Positions 8,654-18,087 of a stretch of 64,000 bases of DNA are shown piece by piece. Location: positions 1 to 64,000 of the forward strand of contig JBBQCI010000003.1 in assembly GCA_038318565.1 (NCBI GenBank), in the 5' to 3' direction. A program made the translations under genes and the position numbers. Source of the DNA: UBA11346 sp038318565. Lineage in GTDB: Bacteria > Planctomycetota > UBA11346. Under the pieces are notes generated by a model. It saw nothing but the letters and a program-made list of their open reading frames with translations. It was not told the origin of the DNA and ran no database searches. Position 1 is the first letter of the stretch, and every line of letters starts with the position of its first letter.

Positions 8654-10561
8654 ATGGCCGACACCTCCCGCTCCCGTTTCAGCGACTTCATGGCGCGATG
8701 GCGCTCTGGCGCCCCCCTGCCGGAGAAAAACCGCCCGGATGGCGTGCCGCTGCCTAGCGGCGACCGCGACCGGCGCCGCCGCGACCTGCAACGCTATCGC
8801 GCCTGGCTGTGGCCGCGGCGCTGGTCCCTGGCTGTCATCCTCTCCCTCGCCATCACCGGCATCGGCATCGACCTGATCTGGCCGCTGGTGCAGATCCACC
8901 TCATCGACGGGGTGATCCTGGCCCCGGACATGGCCGCTGCGGCCAAGGAACACGAGCTGCTGCTGGCAGGGCTGCTCATCCTGCCGCTGTTCGTCGGCAA
9001 CAGCCTGCTGCATCTGTGGCGCAACCTGCGCACCGTCCGACTCAACGGCCTACTCTCCTTCAGCCTGCGTCGTCAGCTCTTCGAGCGCGTCCTGCATCTG
9101 CCGTTGGAGGACGCCCAGGCGCTGAAGACCGGTGGCATCCTCAGCCGGCTGAGCGGCGACGTCGATCACACCACCGGCCTGGTGCAGTCGGGCTTCCTCA
9201 GCCCGCTGCTCGCCGGCATCCGTCTGGTCGCCACCCTCGGAGTGATGTTCGCGATCAACTGGCGCATCGCCATGATCACGGTGGTGGCGATGCCACCGAT
9301 CATGTTCATCCATGCGCGCTGGATCCGCCGCATCCGGCCGGTGTGGAAGAGCATGGGCGCCGACCGCCAGGACATCGATGCGCGGGTCGGGGAGGCGCTC
9401 GGCGGACTGCGCGTGGTCCGTGCCTTCCTCAAAGAAGCGCGCGAGCAGCTGGTCTATGCCGTCGGCCATCACACCATTATCCGCAAGCAGGTGCTGGCGA
9501 CGCGCACCCAGGGCATCATCGGCCTAGTCTGGGAAATGCTCATGCCGCTGACCATGGTCGGCATCGTCTGCTTCGGCGGCGTGCTGGTGGTGCGCGGCCA
9601 CGCCACCATCGGCACGATCACCGCCTTCGTCGGCTTCGCCTGGCGTCTGATCGAACCGGTGATGGCCATCGTCAACTCGATCAGCGAAACCCAGCGCGGC
9701 CTGGCGGCGATGGAGCGCGTCTTCGATCTGCTCGACCGCCCGGTGGAGAAGCCGGACCGCCCGAACGCCCAGCCGGCGCCACGGCGGATCGAGGAGCTGC
9801 GCTTCGCCGGCGTATCCTTCGCCTACCGCCCCGGTCTCAACGTCCTGCAGGACATCAACCTGACCGTACGCGGCGGCTCCACCGTCGCCCTGGTCGGACC
9901 CAGCGGCTCCGGCAAGACCACCCTGACCGACTTGGTGGCACGATTCCACGACCCGGGTTCTGGAGCACTCCTGCTCAACGGCATCGACCTACGCGACCTG
10001 CAGCTGCGCAGCTGGCGCTCGCTGATCGCAGTGGTGCAGCAGGAGACCTTCCTGTTCGACGGCACGATGCGCGAGAACATCGCCTATGCCCGCCGCGAGG
10101 CCACCCAGGCCGAAGTGGCCGATGCCGCCCGGCGGGCCAACTCCGAGGAGTTCATCCTGCGCCTGCCGGCCGGCTACGACACCCTGGTCGGCGAACGCGG
10201 GGTCCAGCTGTCCGGCGGCCAGCGTCAGCGCCTGTCGATCGCCCGCGCCATCCTCGCCGACCCGGCCATCCTCGTCCTCGACGAGGCGACTTCCAACCTC
10301 GACACCGAGAGCGAACGGCTGATCCAGGCCTCGCTGCGCGAGCTGCTACGCGACCGCACCACGTTCGTCGTCGCGCATCGCCTCTCGACCATCACCCACG
10401 CCGACCAGATCGCGGTCCTCGAACACGGACGCATCGTCGAATGCGGCACCCACGCGGTCCTGATGGGCCACTCCGGCGGGCGCTACCGCCGCATGGTCGA
10501 ACGGCAGATGGCCAGCCCCGATGATCCCTCCTGGGGGCTGGCGGGGGATGCCAACACGTAA
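8654..10561 (+). CDS. ABC exporter, fused membrane and ATPase domains (MsbA/LmrA type)
   Basis: 635 aa. The N-terminal half has about six transmembrane helices. The C-terminal half is a complete nucleotide-binding domain: Walker A GPSGSGKTT near residue 416, Q-loop VVQQETFLF, signature LSGGQRQRLSIARA near residue 518, Walker B ILVLDEATSNLD near 540 and H-loop AHRLSTI. This homodimeric class exports lipids, peptides or drugs. About 45 residues of basic sequence precede the first helix. A strong hairpin follows the stop directly. A similar exporter lies at 13614-15380. Confidence 0.95.
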   Translation: MADTSRSRFSDFMARWRSGAPLPEKNRPDGVPLPSGDRDRRRRDLQRYRAWLWPRRWSLAVILSLAITGIGIDLIWPLVQIHLIDGVILAPDMAAAAKEHELLLAGLLILPLFVGNSLLHLWRNLRTVRLNGLLSFSLRRQLFERVLHLPLEDAQALKTGGILSRLSGDVDHTTGLVQSGFLSPLLAGIRLVATLGVMFAINWRIAMITVVAMPPIMFIHARWIRRIRPVWKSMGADRQDIDARVGEALGGLRVVRAFLKEAREQLVYAVGHHTIIRKQVLATRTQGIIGLVWEMLMPLTMVGIVCFGGVLVVRGHATIGTITAFVGFAWRLIEPVMAIVNSISETQRGLAAMERVFDLLDRPVEKPDRPNAQPAPRRIEELRFAGVSFAYRPGLNVLQDINLTVRGGSTVALVGPSGSGKTTLTDLVARFHDPGSGALLLNGIDLRDLQLRSWRSLIAVVQQETFLFDGTMRENIAYARREATQAEVADAARRANSEEFILRLPAGYDTLVGERGVQLSGGQRQRLSIARAILADPAILVLDEATSNLDTESERLIQASLRELLRDRTTFVVAHRLSTITHADQIAVLEHGRIVECGTHAVLMGHSGGRYRRMVERQMASPDDPSWGLAGDANT

Positions 10562-10594
10562 ACGTACCCCGGTGGAATCCCACCGGGGTACGTT
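10561..10594 (+). terminator. Hairpin terminator after ABC exporter
   Basis: A perfect 15-bp stem (arm AACGTACCCCGGTGG) with the 4-nt loop AATC starts at the last base of the TAA stop codon. There is only a weak T tract on the plus side. It lies between the convergent ABC exporter and rpmH and could serve both. Confidence 0.85.
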
Positions 10595-10627
10595 CTGACA
10601 GCAGGCGGGCGAAGCCCGCCGACCGGT

Positions 10628-10768
10628 TCAGCTCTTCTTCTTGGCCCGGCCCGAGGTCAGGGCGCGATGACGTGACAGCACGGCACGTCCGCTACGGGTA
10701 CGCATGCGACGGCGGAAGCCGTGACGGCGAACAGCTTTGAGGGCACTACGGCGGATGTTGGTCTTCAT
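10628..10768 (-). CDS. rpmH: 50S ribosomal protein bL34
   Basis: 46 aa, extremely Arg/Lys-rich, with the bL34 hallmark HGFRRRMRTRSGRAVLSRHR. ATG 10768 gives the family start (MKTNIRRS); the open frame extends 18 codons further, but that part is not bL34-like. In most bacteria rpmH is followed by rnpA and sits near dnaA/oriC. Here the next gene downstream is a convergent ABC exporter, so rnpA is not adjacent. Confidence 0.95.
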   Translation of the reverse strand: MKTNIRRSALKAVRRHGFRRRMRTRSGRAVLSRHRALTSGRAKKKS

Positions 10769-10874
10769 GGGTACCGATTCCTGCGAGGGCGCGGATACTG
10801 GCAAGTGATCCGCCACGTGCAAGCACGGACGGTGCGGGTTGCCGGCCGGTCTGGCGCCCTAGGCTCTGCGCCCC

Positions 10875-11729
10875 ATGCACGCCCGCCTGCTCCTTCTCTG
10901 CCTAGTCCTCGCCGGAGTCGCCCAGGCCGGCGACGCCCCCCGCTCGGCCTTCTTCAACCAGAAGGTCTCGGCCCGCACCGTGGCCCTCAACCAGCCGGTC
11001 CGGCTGGAGCTGACCACCGTCCCCCGCCAGATCGAAGGGGTCAGCATCGAGGCGGCGATCAGCGACGCGGTGACCCTGGGTGGCGGCCAGGCCTGGCGGC
11101 TGGTGGCCAAGCCCACCGCCCAGATCGACGACAAGACCAAGACGGTGCGGGTCTCGATCATCCTGCTGCCACGCGCAGTCGGCGAGACCCCCCTGCCGGT
11201 GATCCCGATCAGCTGGCTCAACGGCGAGCAGATAGCCGAGTTCGGCTCGGTGAAGGTCGAAGCCCAGTTGGTGGTCGGCAGCGACAACAAGCCGCTGCCA
11301 GCCGAGCTGAACGCGGTCGGCGGCTTCGCCTGGGGCGCCAAGCTCGATGAGATCAAGGCGGAGGTCGGCACCACCGCCGCCGATGGCGATCGCATCGTCG
11401 CCAAGCCGCGTCCGGGCCTGGACCTGATCTTCCGCCGCGGCGAGCTGGTCGAGGCCACCATCGACGCTGGCGACCTCACCGTCGAGTCGGCCCGCGCCAG
11501 CTTCCTCGCCCGCTGGGGCAGCCCGCAGATCGAAGAGGCCGGCACCCTCACCTGGGTGCTCGGCTGGACCCGCATCACCGCCGCCCCCAGCCCGGATGGC
11601 AAGGGCGTCCGCCTGTCTCTGGCGCGCGAGGACCTCCTCGCCCAGGCCGTGCAGGCGCGCATTACCGACAAGGTGTTCGGCCTGCTCGAGGCGCCGACTG
11701 CGCCTACTGCGCCCGTCTCGCCCAAGTAA
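10875..11729 (+). CDS. Secreted protein of unknown function, 284 aa
   Basis: A clear signal peptide (MHARLLLLCLVLAGVAQAG) is followed by a beta-rich region that resembles the first domain of BatD-like proteins in general character, though this is not firm. The C-terminal part (about residues 150-280) looks like a small independent domain. No catalytic motif is visible. It lies 40 bp upstream of parE on the same strand, separated by a short tandem repeat, so the two may be co-transcribed. Confidence 0.75.
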   Translation: MHARLLLLCLVLAGVAQAGDAPRSAFFNQKVSARTVALNQPVRLELTTVPRQIEGVSIEAAISDAVTLGGGQAWRLVAKPTAQIDDKTKTVRVSIILLPRAVGETPLPVIPISWLNGEQIAEFGSVKVEAQLVVGSDNKPLPAELNAVGGFAWGAKLDEIKAEVGTTAADGDRIVAKPRPGLDLIFRRGELVEATIDAGDLTVESARASFLARWGSPQIEEAGTLTWVLGWTRITAAPSPDGKGVRLSLAREDLLAQAVQARITDKVFGLLEAPTAPTAPVSPK

Positions 11730-11737
11730 CCGCCTCC

Positions 11738-11762
11738 CCGAAACCCGAAACCCGAAACCCGA
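11738..11762 (+). repeat. 7-bp tandem repeat upstream of parE
   Basis: Three perfect copies of CCGAAAC plus a partial copy, ending 7 bp before the parE start codon and so overlapping the place where its ribosome binding site should be. Copy number change could alter parE translation. Confidence 0.8.
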
Positions 11763-11769
11763 CACCGGA

Positions 11770-13581
11770 ATGGCCAAGCAGACCGCCTACGACGAAAGCA
11801 CCATCAAGACGCTGGACGCCCTCCAGCACATCCGCCTGCGCACCGGCATGTACATCGGCCGACTCGGCGACGGCTCGAATCCGGCTGACGGCATCTACGT
11901 GCTGATGAAGGAGGTCGTCGACAACGCGCTCGACGAATTCATCCTCGGCCACGGAAAAAAAGTCGAGATCACCCGCGACGAGAAGACCGTGTCGATCCGT
12001 GACTTCGGTCGCGGGATCCCGCTGGGCAAGGTCATCGACTGCGTGTCGAAGATCAACACAGGCGGCAAGTACAACAACGACGTCTACCAGTTCTCAGTCG
12101 GACTCAACGGGGTAGGCACCAAGGCGGTAAACGCCCTGAGCAGCCGCTTTGAGGTGATCAGCTTCCGCGAAGGTAAGTTCAAGCGCGGCCTGTTCGCCCA
12201 GGGCAAGCTGATCGACGAGGAGGATGGGAAGAACAAGGATCAGCCCGACGGTACCTGGGTTGAATTTACGCCTGACGCCGAGATCTTCAAAACCTACGCC
12301 TTTCAGGATGAATACATCCTCAAGCGCCTGCGCTACTACTGCTACTTGAATGCCGGTCTGAACCTTATCTACAACGGCCAGAGCTTCATCTCAAAGAACG
12401 GCCTGCGCGATCTGCTCGCGGCCGAGCTCGGCGAAGAGGCGACCGTCTACGACGCCTTCCACCACAAGGAGGAGAAGGTCGAGTTCTCGTTTACCCACAC
12501 CGGTGCCTACGGCGAGAGCTACTTCTCGTTCGTCAACGGTCAGTACACCAACGATGGCGGGACCCATCAGTCAGCCTTCCGCGAAGGCGTACTGAAGGGC
12601 ATCAACGAGTTCGCCGGTAAGAGCTTCGCCGGCGAGGATGTCCGAGAAGGTTTCGTCGGCGCGATCTCGATTAAGCTGCAGGATCCGATCTTCGAGAGTC
12701 AGACCAAGAACAAGCTGGGCAGCGATGTGCGCAGCTGGCTGGTCCCGGCGGTCAAAGAGGCGGTCGAGCGCTGGTTGCACACCAACGCCGAGACGGCCAA
12801 GAAGCTGGTCGAGAAGATCGCAGCCAATGAGCGCCTACGCACCGAGCTGAACAAGATCAAAAAGGACGCCCGCGAGCGCGCCAAATCGGTCGCCTTGCGC
12901 ATCCCCAAGCTAACCGACTGCAAGACGCACTTCACTCAGAAAGAGGAGAAGCGCCACGAGGAGTCCAGCCTGTTCATCACCGAAGGTGATTCGGCCGGTG
13001 GCAGCCTGGTGCAGTGCCGCGACGTCGAAACGCAAGCGATCTATCGGATCCGCGGCAAACCGCTGAACTGTTACGGTCTTGGCAAGGAGACGGTCTACAA
13101 GAACGAGGAGCTCTATAATATCATGAGCGCCCTCGGCATCGAAAATGGACTCGACGGACTACGCTACAACAAGGTGATCATTGCCACCGACGCCGATGTC
13201 GATGGCATGCACATCCGCAACCTCCTACTGACCTACTTTCTGCGCTTCTTCGAGGAACTGGTCACCAAGGGCCATATCTACATCCTGGAAACTCCCCTGT
13301 TCCGCGTCCGGAACAAGCAGACCACCAAGTACTGCTACTCCGAGGGAGAGCGCGACAAGGCGCTGGCCGAGATCCGCGGACCCGAGGTAACTCGATTCAA
13401 GGGTCTCGGTGAAATCAGCCCGAAAGAGTTCGGACAGTTCATCGGCGATGACATCCGCCTGGTTGAGGTCGATATCGAGAGCATGAGCGAGGTCAGCAAG
13501 GCCCTGGAGTTCTACATGGGCAAGAATACGCCAGCGCGCAAGGAATTCATCTGCCAGAACCTCATCTACGAGGTCGCCTAA
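11770..13581 (+). CDS. parE: DNA topoisomerase IV subunit B (type IIA topoisomerase ATPase)
   Basis: 603 aa. N-terminal GHKL ATPase: EVVDNALDE near residue 40, GRGIP, and the loop GLNGVGTKAVNAL. TOPRIM domain: EGDSAGGS near residue 404, DADVDGMHIRN near 473, and KGLGEI further on. It lacks the long insert of proteobacterial GyrB. The IRGKPLNCYGL sequence resembles Bacteroidetes ParE more than GyrB. The subunit hydrolyses ATP to drive strand passage with ParC, which is not in this window. ATG 11770 matches the family N-terminus; the open frame upstream overlaps the preceding gene. Third-position GC is lower than in neighbouring genes. Confidence 0.9.
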   Translation: MAKQTAYDESTIKTLDALQHIRLRTGMYIGRLGDGSNPADGIYVLMKEVVDNALDEFILGHGKKVEITRDEKTVSIRDFGRGIPLGKVIDCVSKINTGGKYNNDVYQFSVGLNGVGTKAVNALSSRFEVISFREGKFKRGLFAQGKLIDEEDGKNKDQPDGTWVEFTPDAEIFKTYAFQDEYILKRLRYYCYLNAGLNLIYNGQSFISKNGLRDLLAAELGEEATVYDAFHHKEEKVEFSFTHTGAYGESYFSFVNGQYTNDGGTHQSAFREGVLKGINEFAGKSFAGEDVREGFVGAISIKLQDPIFESQTKNKLGSDVRSWLVPAVKEAVERWLHTNAETAKKLVEKIAANERLRTELNKIKKDARERAKSVALRIPKLTDCKTHFTQKEEKRHEESSLFITEGDSAGGSLVQCRDVETQAIYRIRGKPLNCYGLGKETVYKNEELYNIMSALGIENGLDGLRYNKVIIATDADVDGMHIRNLLLTYFLRFFEELVTKGHIYILETPLFRVRNKQTTKYCYSEGERDKALAEIRGPEVTRFKGLGEISPKEFGQFIGDDIRLVEVDIESMSEVSKALEFYMGKNTPARKEFICQNLIYEVA

Positions 13582-13613
13582 GCTAGGCTGATGCGCGGGT
13601 GCTGCCCAGGCGG

Positions 13614-15380
13614 TCAATGCAACTGCTGTCCGCGCACCAGATCGCGGAACAGGCCGTCGCGCGCGGCCAGGTCCGCGTAGGCGCCGTCCTGAGCGATTCC
13701 GCCCTTATCGACCACGATGATTCGATCGCAGTGCTGCACTGTGGCAAGCCGGTGGGCGATGAAAATCGCCGTCCGGTCGCCCAGATTGCTCTCGATTGCC
13801 TGCTGAATCAGCCGTTCGCTTACCGTATCGAGCGCGCTGGTTGCTTCGTCGAAGATAAACCAGGACGGATCGGCTAGTAGGACGCGCGCGATCGACAGGC
13901 GTTGGCGCTGACCGCCTGACAGCGTCGCACCGCCCTCGCCGACCTGGCTGTCGAGCCCTCCTGGAATGCGGCAGATGAACTCCCAAGCGTTGGCCCGTTC
14001 GCAGGCCTGGCGGATCGACACGTCGTCGGCGTCGGGTCGCGCAACCCGCAGATTGTCGCGCAACGAGGTGCGAAAGATGAACGGATCCTGCGGCACTACC
14101 CCGAAGCGGTGGCGCAGCTCGGCCCCGCGCATCGAACGCAGATCGATGCCGTCGATCGCCACCCGGCCCTGCTGGGGATCGTACAGGCGGAGAAAGAGCT
14201 GGATCAGGGTGCTCTTGCCGGCACCGCTTGGACCGACAATCGCGACCTTCTGACCGTACGGGATGGCCAGATCGACACCCGCCAGAACTGCCTGATCGCC
14301 ATAGCTGAAATGGACGCCTTCCAGCTGCAGGGCTCCGCGCTGCGGCACGGCATTCTCTGCCCCGACCGGATCCGGTGTCGTCGAGGCGGTCGCCAGCACG
14401 GCGCCCAGACGTTCGGCCGAAGCCGAGGCCGCGCCATACATGGTCATCGCCTGGAACAGGGTCTGCAGCGGAAAGGTCAATCCGGCATAGCTGGTCAGGC
14501 AGGCAGTGACGGTGCCGAGATCGATGTGACCAGTGCGATACCGCCAGGCGCACGCCGCCATGAGTAGGGCAAAGGTGACATAGCCGATGCCCTCCTGCTT
14601 CATCCATTCGAAGTGCGATCGCACGTCTCGTTCCAGCGACTTGCGGCCAATCAACCGGGCCTGTTCGTTGAACTCGCCTGCAACCTGGCTTTCCATCGCA
14701 TAGAGCTTTACCGCCTTACTACCGCGCAGGAGGTCGGCGACGTGGCCGCTGACGTTCCCCTCAGTGATCTGGAAGTCGCTGGAGATGGCCTGCACCCGTC
14801 GGCGACTGATGTTCATCATCCAGACGCTGATCAGCGATGAGGCGATCAGGACCAGAGCAATCTGCCAGTCCCACAACCAGAACATCGCCATGGTACTGAC
14901 CAGGGTCATGACCGAGGCCGGCAGGAACATCGAGCAGTGCTGGACGAATCCAATCAGATTGCCCAGGGGAGAGCCGAATAGGTAGCTGAAGAGTTCGCCG
15001 GACGGATGCTCGCCATGGAAGCGCAGGCACAGGTGATTGACGTGGCGGAAGAACTGCTCGCGCAGGGCAAAGACGATGCGCTCGCGGACCACGGTGAACA
15101 GCCGATAGCCGAGGTGCCAGGCGACCATGCGCATGAACAGGGTGACGAGGAGGAAGCCGCCAAGCAGCATCAGCAGCCGCCGGGTCCGTTCGGCTGGATC
15201 AATATCCTTTGGCTCCAAAACCTCGCTGAACAGATACTTCGGAAAGACGTTCTGAATGCCGACCGCCGTCCCGCTGATGCCGACCAGCAGCATGGCCGCC
15301 AAGATGGTCCAACGATGCCGCCAGACCAGCGGACGCAGCAGAGCCCAGAATCCGGCAGCAGAGGACGATGCGTGGGTCAT
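13614..15380 (-). CDS. ABC exporter, fused membrane and ATPase domains
   Basis: 588 aa. Six-helix membrane domain, then a nucleotide-binding domain with Walker A GPSGAGKST, signature LSGGQRQRLSIAR, Walker B WFIFDEATSALD and H-loop AHRLATV. ATG 15380 is chosen because the first transmembrane segment begins shortly after; the open frame extends 42 codons upstream without resemblance to the family. It is convergent with parE and divergent from the DUF58 gene. Substrate unknown; lipid-like or peptide export is typical of the class. Confidence 0.94.
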   Translation of the reverse strand: MTHASSSAAGFWALLRPLVWRHRWTILAAMLLVGISGTAVGIQNVFPKYLFSEVLEPKDIDPAERTRRLLMLLGGFLLVTLFMRMVAWHLGYRLFTVVRERIVFALREQFFRHVNHLCLRFHGEHPSGELFSYLFGSPLGNLIGFVQHCSMFLPASVMTLVSTMAMFWLWDWQIALVLIASSLISVWMMNISRRRVQAISSDFQITEGNVSGHVADLLRGSKAVKLYAMESQVAGEFNEQARLIGRKSLERDVRSHFEWMKQEGIGYVTFALLMAACAWRYRTGHIDLGTVTACLTSYAGLTFPLQTLFQAMTMYGAASASAERLGAVLATASTTPDPVGAENAVPQRGALQLEGVHFSYGDQAVLAGVDLAIPYGQKVAIVGPSGAGKSTLIQLFLRLYDPQQGRVAIDGIDLRSMRGAELRHRFGVVPQDPFIFRTSLRDNLRVARPDADDVSIRQACERANAWEFICRIPGGLDSQVGEGGATLSGGQRQRLSIARVLLADPSWFIFDEATSALDTVSERLIQQAIESNLGDRTAIFIAHRLATVQHCDRIIVVDKGGIAQDGAYADLAARDGLFRDLVRGQQLH

Positions 15381-15532
15381 GATTATAGGTATCACAGCGC
15401 GGCTACTGGCGACACAAGCTTGAATCTCCGCCGGTCCATCTGAAACCTCGCGTGCAGACCACGATGACGGGTGTCTGTCCCGCTGATCGTTCCGGGCTCT
15501 TGTCATGCTGCCCGGTCCGCGACCATCACCAC

Positions 15533-16372
15533 ATGCCCGCCTGGGATGAGCCTGCTGTCACGACTGCCGCTAGGCGCCTTCGTCTGGTCGCCGATCCGCG
15601 TCGACGTCGCCAGGGCGACGGCATGCGGCTGGGGCGCGGCCCTGGCGCCAGCCTGGAGTTCCACGACCACCGCTCCTACGCCCCGGGCGATGATCTGCGC
15701 CATCTCGACTGGTCAGCGTATGCCCGCAGCGGTCAGTTGATGATCCGTCGCCAGCGCAAGGAGGTCAGTCCGCGACTGGAAGTGCTCCTCGACGTCACCG
15801 CCAGCATGGCGATCACCCCAGCCAAATCCGCCCTGGCGACCGCCCTCGCCGCGTTGCTTGCCAGCCTAGCCGAGCGCGAGGGTGGCAGGCCCCGGCTGTG
15901 GGCGCTCGGCGGCACAGCGGTACCGCTGGCCCAGGATTGGCGTGCCCGCCTGCGCCAGCTGACCTGCCAAGGTGGCACCCTGGCGACTGCGAACCTGGCC
16001 GCTGGTGCGGAGCGCATCCTGGTCAGCGATGGTCTGCACGCCGATGGGCCGGTCGCCATCATCCGCCGTCTCGGGACCGAAGCCGGTTCGCTGGCGATGG
16101 TCCAGGTGCTGACCCGCGCCGAGCTTGATCCCGCCCTCGACGGCGCGGTGCGCCTGGTCGATGTTGAAGGCGGCGAGGCCGATCTAATCATCGACACTGG
16201 CGTGGTCGCTGGATACCGTCAGCGCCTCGCCCGACTGCAGGACAGCTGGCAGACCGCATTGCGTGGTCGCGGTGCCGGCCTGCTGACGGTCGTGGTCGAG
16301 GATGGCCTTGATGCGGCACTACGCCGTCTGGTTCGTGGCGGTTTGCTGATCGCTAGTGGAAGCGCGGCATGA
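15533..16372 (+). CDS. DUF58 / VWA-like protein (MoxR-associated type)
   Basis: 279 aa. It has the DUF58 signature YAPGDDLRHLDWSAYAR near residue 50 and a VWA-type strand (LLDVTASM) where the metal site is DxTxS rather than DxSxS. DUF58 proteins are usually encoded next to a MoxR ATPase and act in protein-complex assembly or stress tolerance. Here no MoxR gene is adjacent; the only one in the window is at 40752. The stop overlaps the next start (ATGA). First of a three-gene operon. Confidence 0.88.
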   Translation: MPAWDEPAVTTAARRLRLVADPRRRRQGDGMRLGRGPGASLEFHDHRSYAPGDDLRHLDWSAYARSGQLMIRRQRKEVSPRLEVLLDVTASMAITPAKSALATALAALLASLAEREGGRPRLWALGGTAVPLAQDWRARLRQLTCQGGTLATANLAAGAERILVSDGLHADGPVAIIRRLGTEAGSLAMVQVLTRAELDPALDGAVRLVDVEGGEADLIIDTGVVAGYRQRLARLQDSWQTALRGRGAGLLTVVVEDGLDAALRRLVRGGLLIASGSAA

Positions 16373-18087
16373 TCCTCGGTGAACCTTGGGGACTGCTCGC
16401 GCTCGCCGCCGTGCCAGCGGTTGTCGCGCTGCATCTCTGGCGAGCGCGCCATGCCCCACGACGAATCAGCGGCTTGTTTCTCTTTCCTGCCGACGGCCGG
16501 GTTCTGGCGAGCGGCCGGCGGCGCGCGCCACTGGTGTTGCGACCAAGTTTCTGGTGCGAGATCCTGTGCATCCTGGCGGTGACCTGGTGGCTGGCCGACC
16601 TGCACTGGTCGCCACGCAGCGCGGCCCGGCATCTGCTGATTGTGCTCGACGATCGTTGGCGGATGCAAGCGGTCAGCGACGGCAGCAGTGCGGCCGACCG
16701 CTTGCGCCAGGCCCTCGACGCGCGACTCGCCCTGCTGGCAGACGGCGACCGCGTCACCCTGATTGCCTCCGGACTGCCACCGCGCCTGTTCGCCGGACCG
16801 GCAGTCGAGCCACGACAAGCTCGCACGGCCCTCGGGACTTGGCAGCCACAAGGCGGCTGGCACTCGCTGGATGCAGCCATCACCCTGGCGGCTGGATTGG
16901 GTGGCACCGGGGCCGAGATCCTCGTGACCAGCGATCGGCAGCCACCGCGGCTGCCCGATGGTGTCGGCGTGCTGGCCACCGGCCGGCCGGCCACCACTAG
17001 CGGATTGGCCGATGTACGCTGGTGGCGCGATGCCTCTGGGGAGCGCATCGTGGCCTCGGTGTTCGGCGATTCCGCACGCGTCCCGGTAGTGCGAGTTGGC
17101 GGCTTGGTCGTCACGGGAGCCTGCATCCGGCCTGGATTCCACCGCTTCGATCAGCTGCCACCCATGGCTGAAGACGCCGTCGCCGAACTCGCCCTGCCTG
17201 GACCGGACGCCCTGGTCATCGACGACCGTGTCGAGCTGGTGCGCCCAGCCGCTCGGATTGTTCGTGCGCAGGTCGATGCTGCCATGCCTGGTGCCAATGC
17301 TGTCCAGACAGCCCTGCGGGCGGCCGGCGCTCGACTCGATGAACTGCCGGCAGACCTGGCCGTCGGCGTTGCCCGGACCTCTGGCGCTGGCACCTGGACC
17401 CTGCGTCTCTCTCCCGGCGACGGCACGCCGACCCTTGGGCCATTTACTCCACGACGCGACCATCCGTTGCTGGCTGACGTCGATCCAACCGGCGTCCTGT
17501 GGACGGGATCTGCCGGCGCCGACGTCGACGGCCCGCTGCTGATCGCCCGCGATCGCACCCTGATCAGCGCCACCGCGCGCGGCCTCGACCAGGACATCAT
17601 CCTGCATGTCGACCTCACCCGATCGACCGTGACCCGGCACCCGGTGTGGCCAGGGGTTTTCGCCAATCTCGTTGCCTGGCGCACCACCCGGCTGGCTGGA
17701 CTGGCCGAACCCAACCCGCGCTGCGGCCAGCCACTCAATGCCATGCTGCCCGCCGGTGTCCGCGTGGCCGAACTGGTCGCTCCCGATGGCGTCCGCTGCC
17801 AGCTGCGCCCTGGTCAGGATGGCTTCCTGGCGATTGCCGGCTTGCAACAGCCGGGTCGTTGGAGCCTGCACTGGAATCAGGTTTCGCTGCCCATCAGCGT
17901 TCTGCCACTCGATGCCAGGCAGGCCGATCTCGCGGACGCGACCAGTCTTGAGACCAGCCCGGTCGCAGCCGGTCGAGCCGAGGTAGAGCGCACCCGCTCG
18001 CCGCTCGCGGCACTGCTGCCGCTGGTCCTTGCTGCGATCGCCGCATGCCTTGCCTGGACGGCATTCAACCGCGAGGAGCGGGTATGA
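16369..18087 (+). CDS. BatA-like membrane protein with degenerate VWA domain
   Basis: 572 aa. The N-terminus has the two hydrophobic segments of BatA-type proteins (about residues 5-22 and 58-76). A VWA-like domain follows, but the metal-ion-dependent adhesion site that should read DxSxS reads DDRWR, so metal binding is probably lost. A long extracytoplasmic region follows and a final transmembrane helix is at about 545-564. It overlaps both neighbours by 4 nt. It is probably a structural partner of the DUF58 and 919-aa proteins, by analogy with Bat systems. Confidence 0.8.
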   Translation: MILGEPWGLLALAAVPAVVALHLWRARHAPRRISGLFLFPADGRVLASGRRRAPLVLRPSFWCEILCILAVTWWLADLHWSPRSAARHLLIVLDDRWRMQAVSDGSSAADRLRQALDARLALLADGDRVTLIASGLPPRLFAGPAVEPRQARTALGTWQPQGGWHSLDAAITLAAGLGGTGAEILVTSDRQPPRLPDGVGVLATGRPATTSGLADVRWWRDASGERIVASVFGDSARVPVVRVGGLVVTGACIRPGFHRFDQLPPMAEDAVAELALPGPDALVIDDRVELVRPAARIVRAQVDAAMPGANAVQTALRAAGARLDELPADLAVGVARTSGAGTWTLRLSPGDGTPTLGPFTPRRDHPLLADVDPTGVLWTGSAGADVDGPLLIARDRTLISATARGLDQDIILHVDLTRSTVTRHPVWPGVFANLVAWRTTRLAGLAEPNPRCGQPLNAMLPAGVRVAELVAPDGVRCQLRPGQDGFLAIAGLQQPGRWSLHWNQVSLPISVLPLDARQADLADATSLETSPVAAGRAEVERTRSPLAALLPLVLAAIAACLAWTAFNREERV

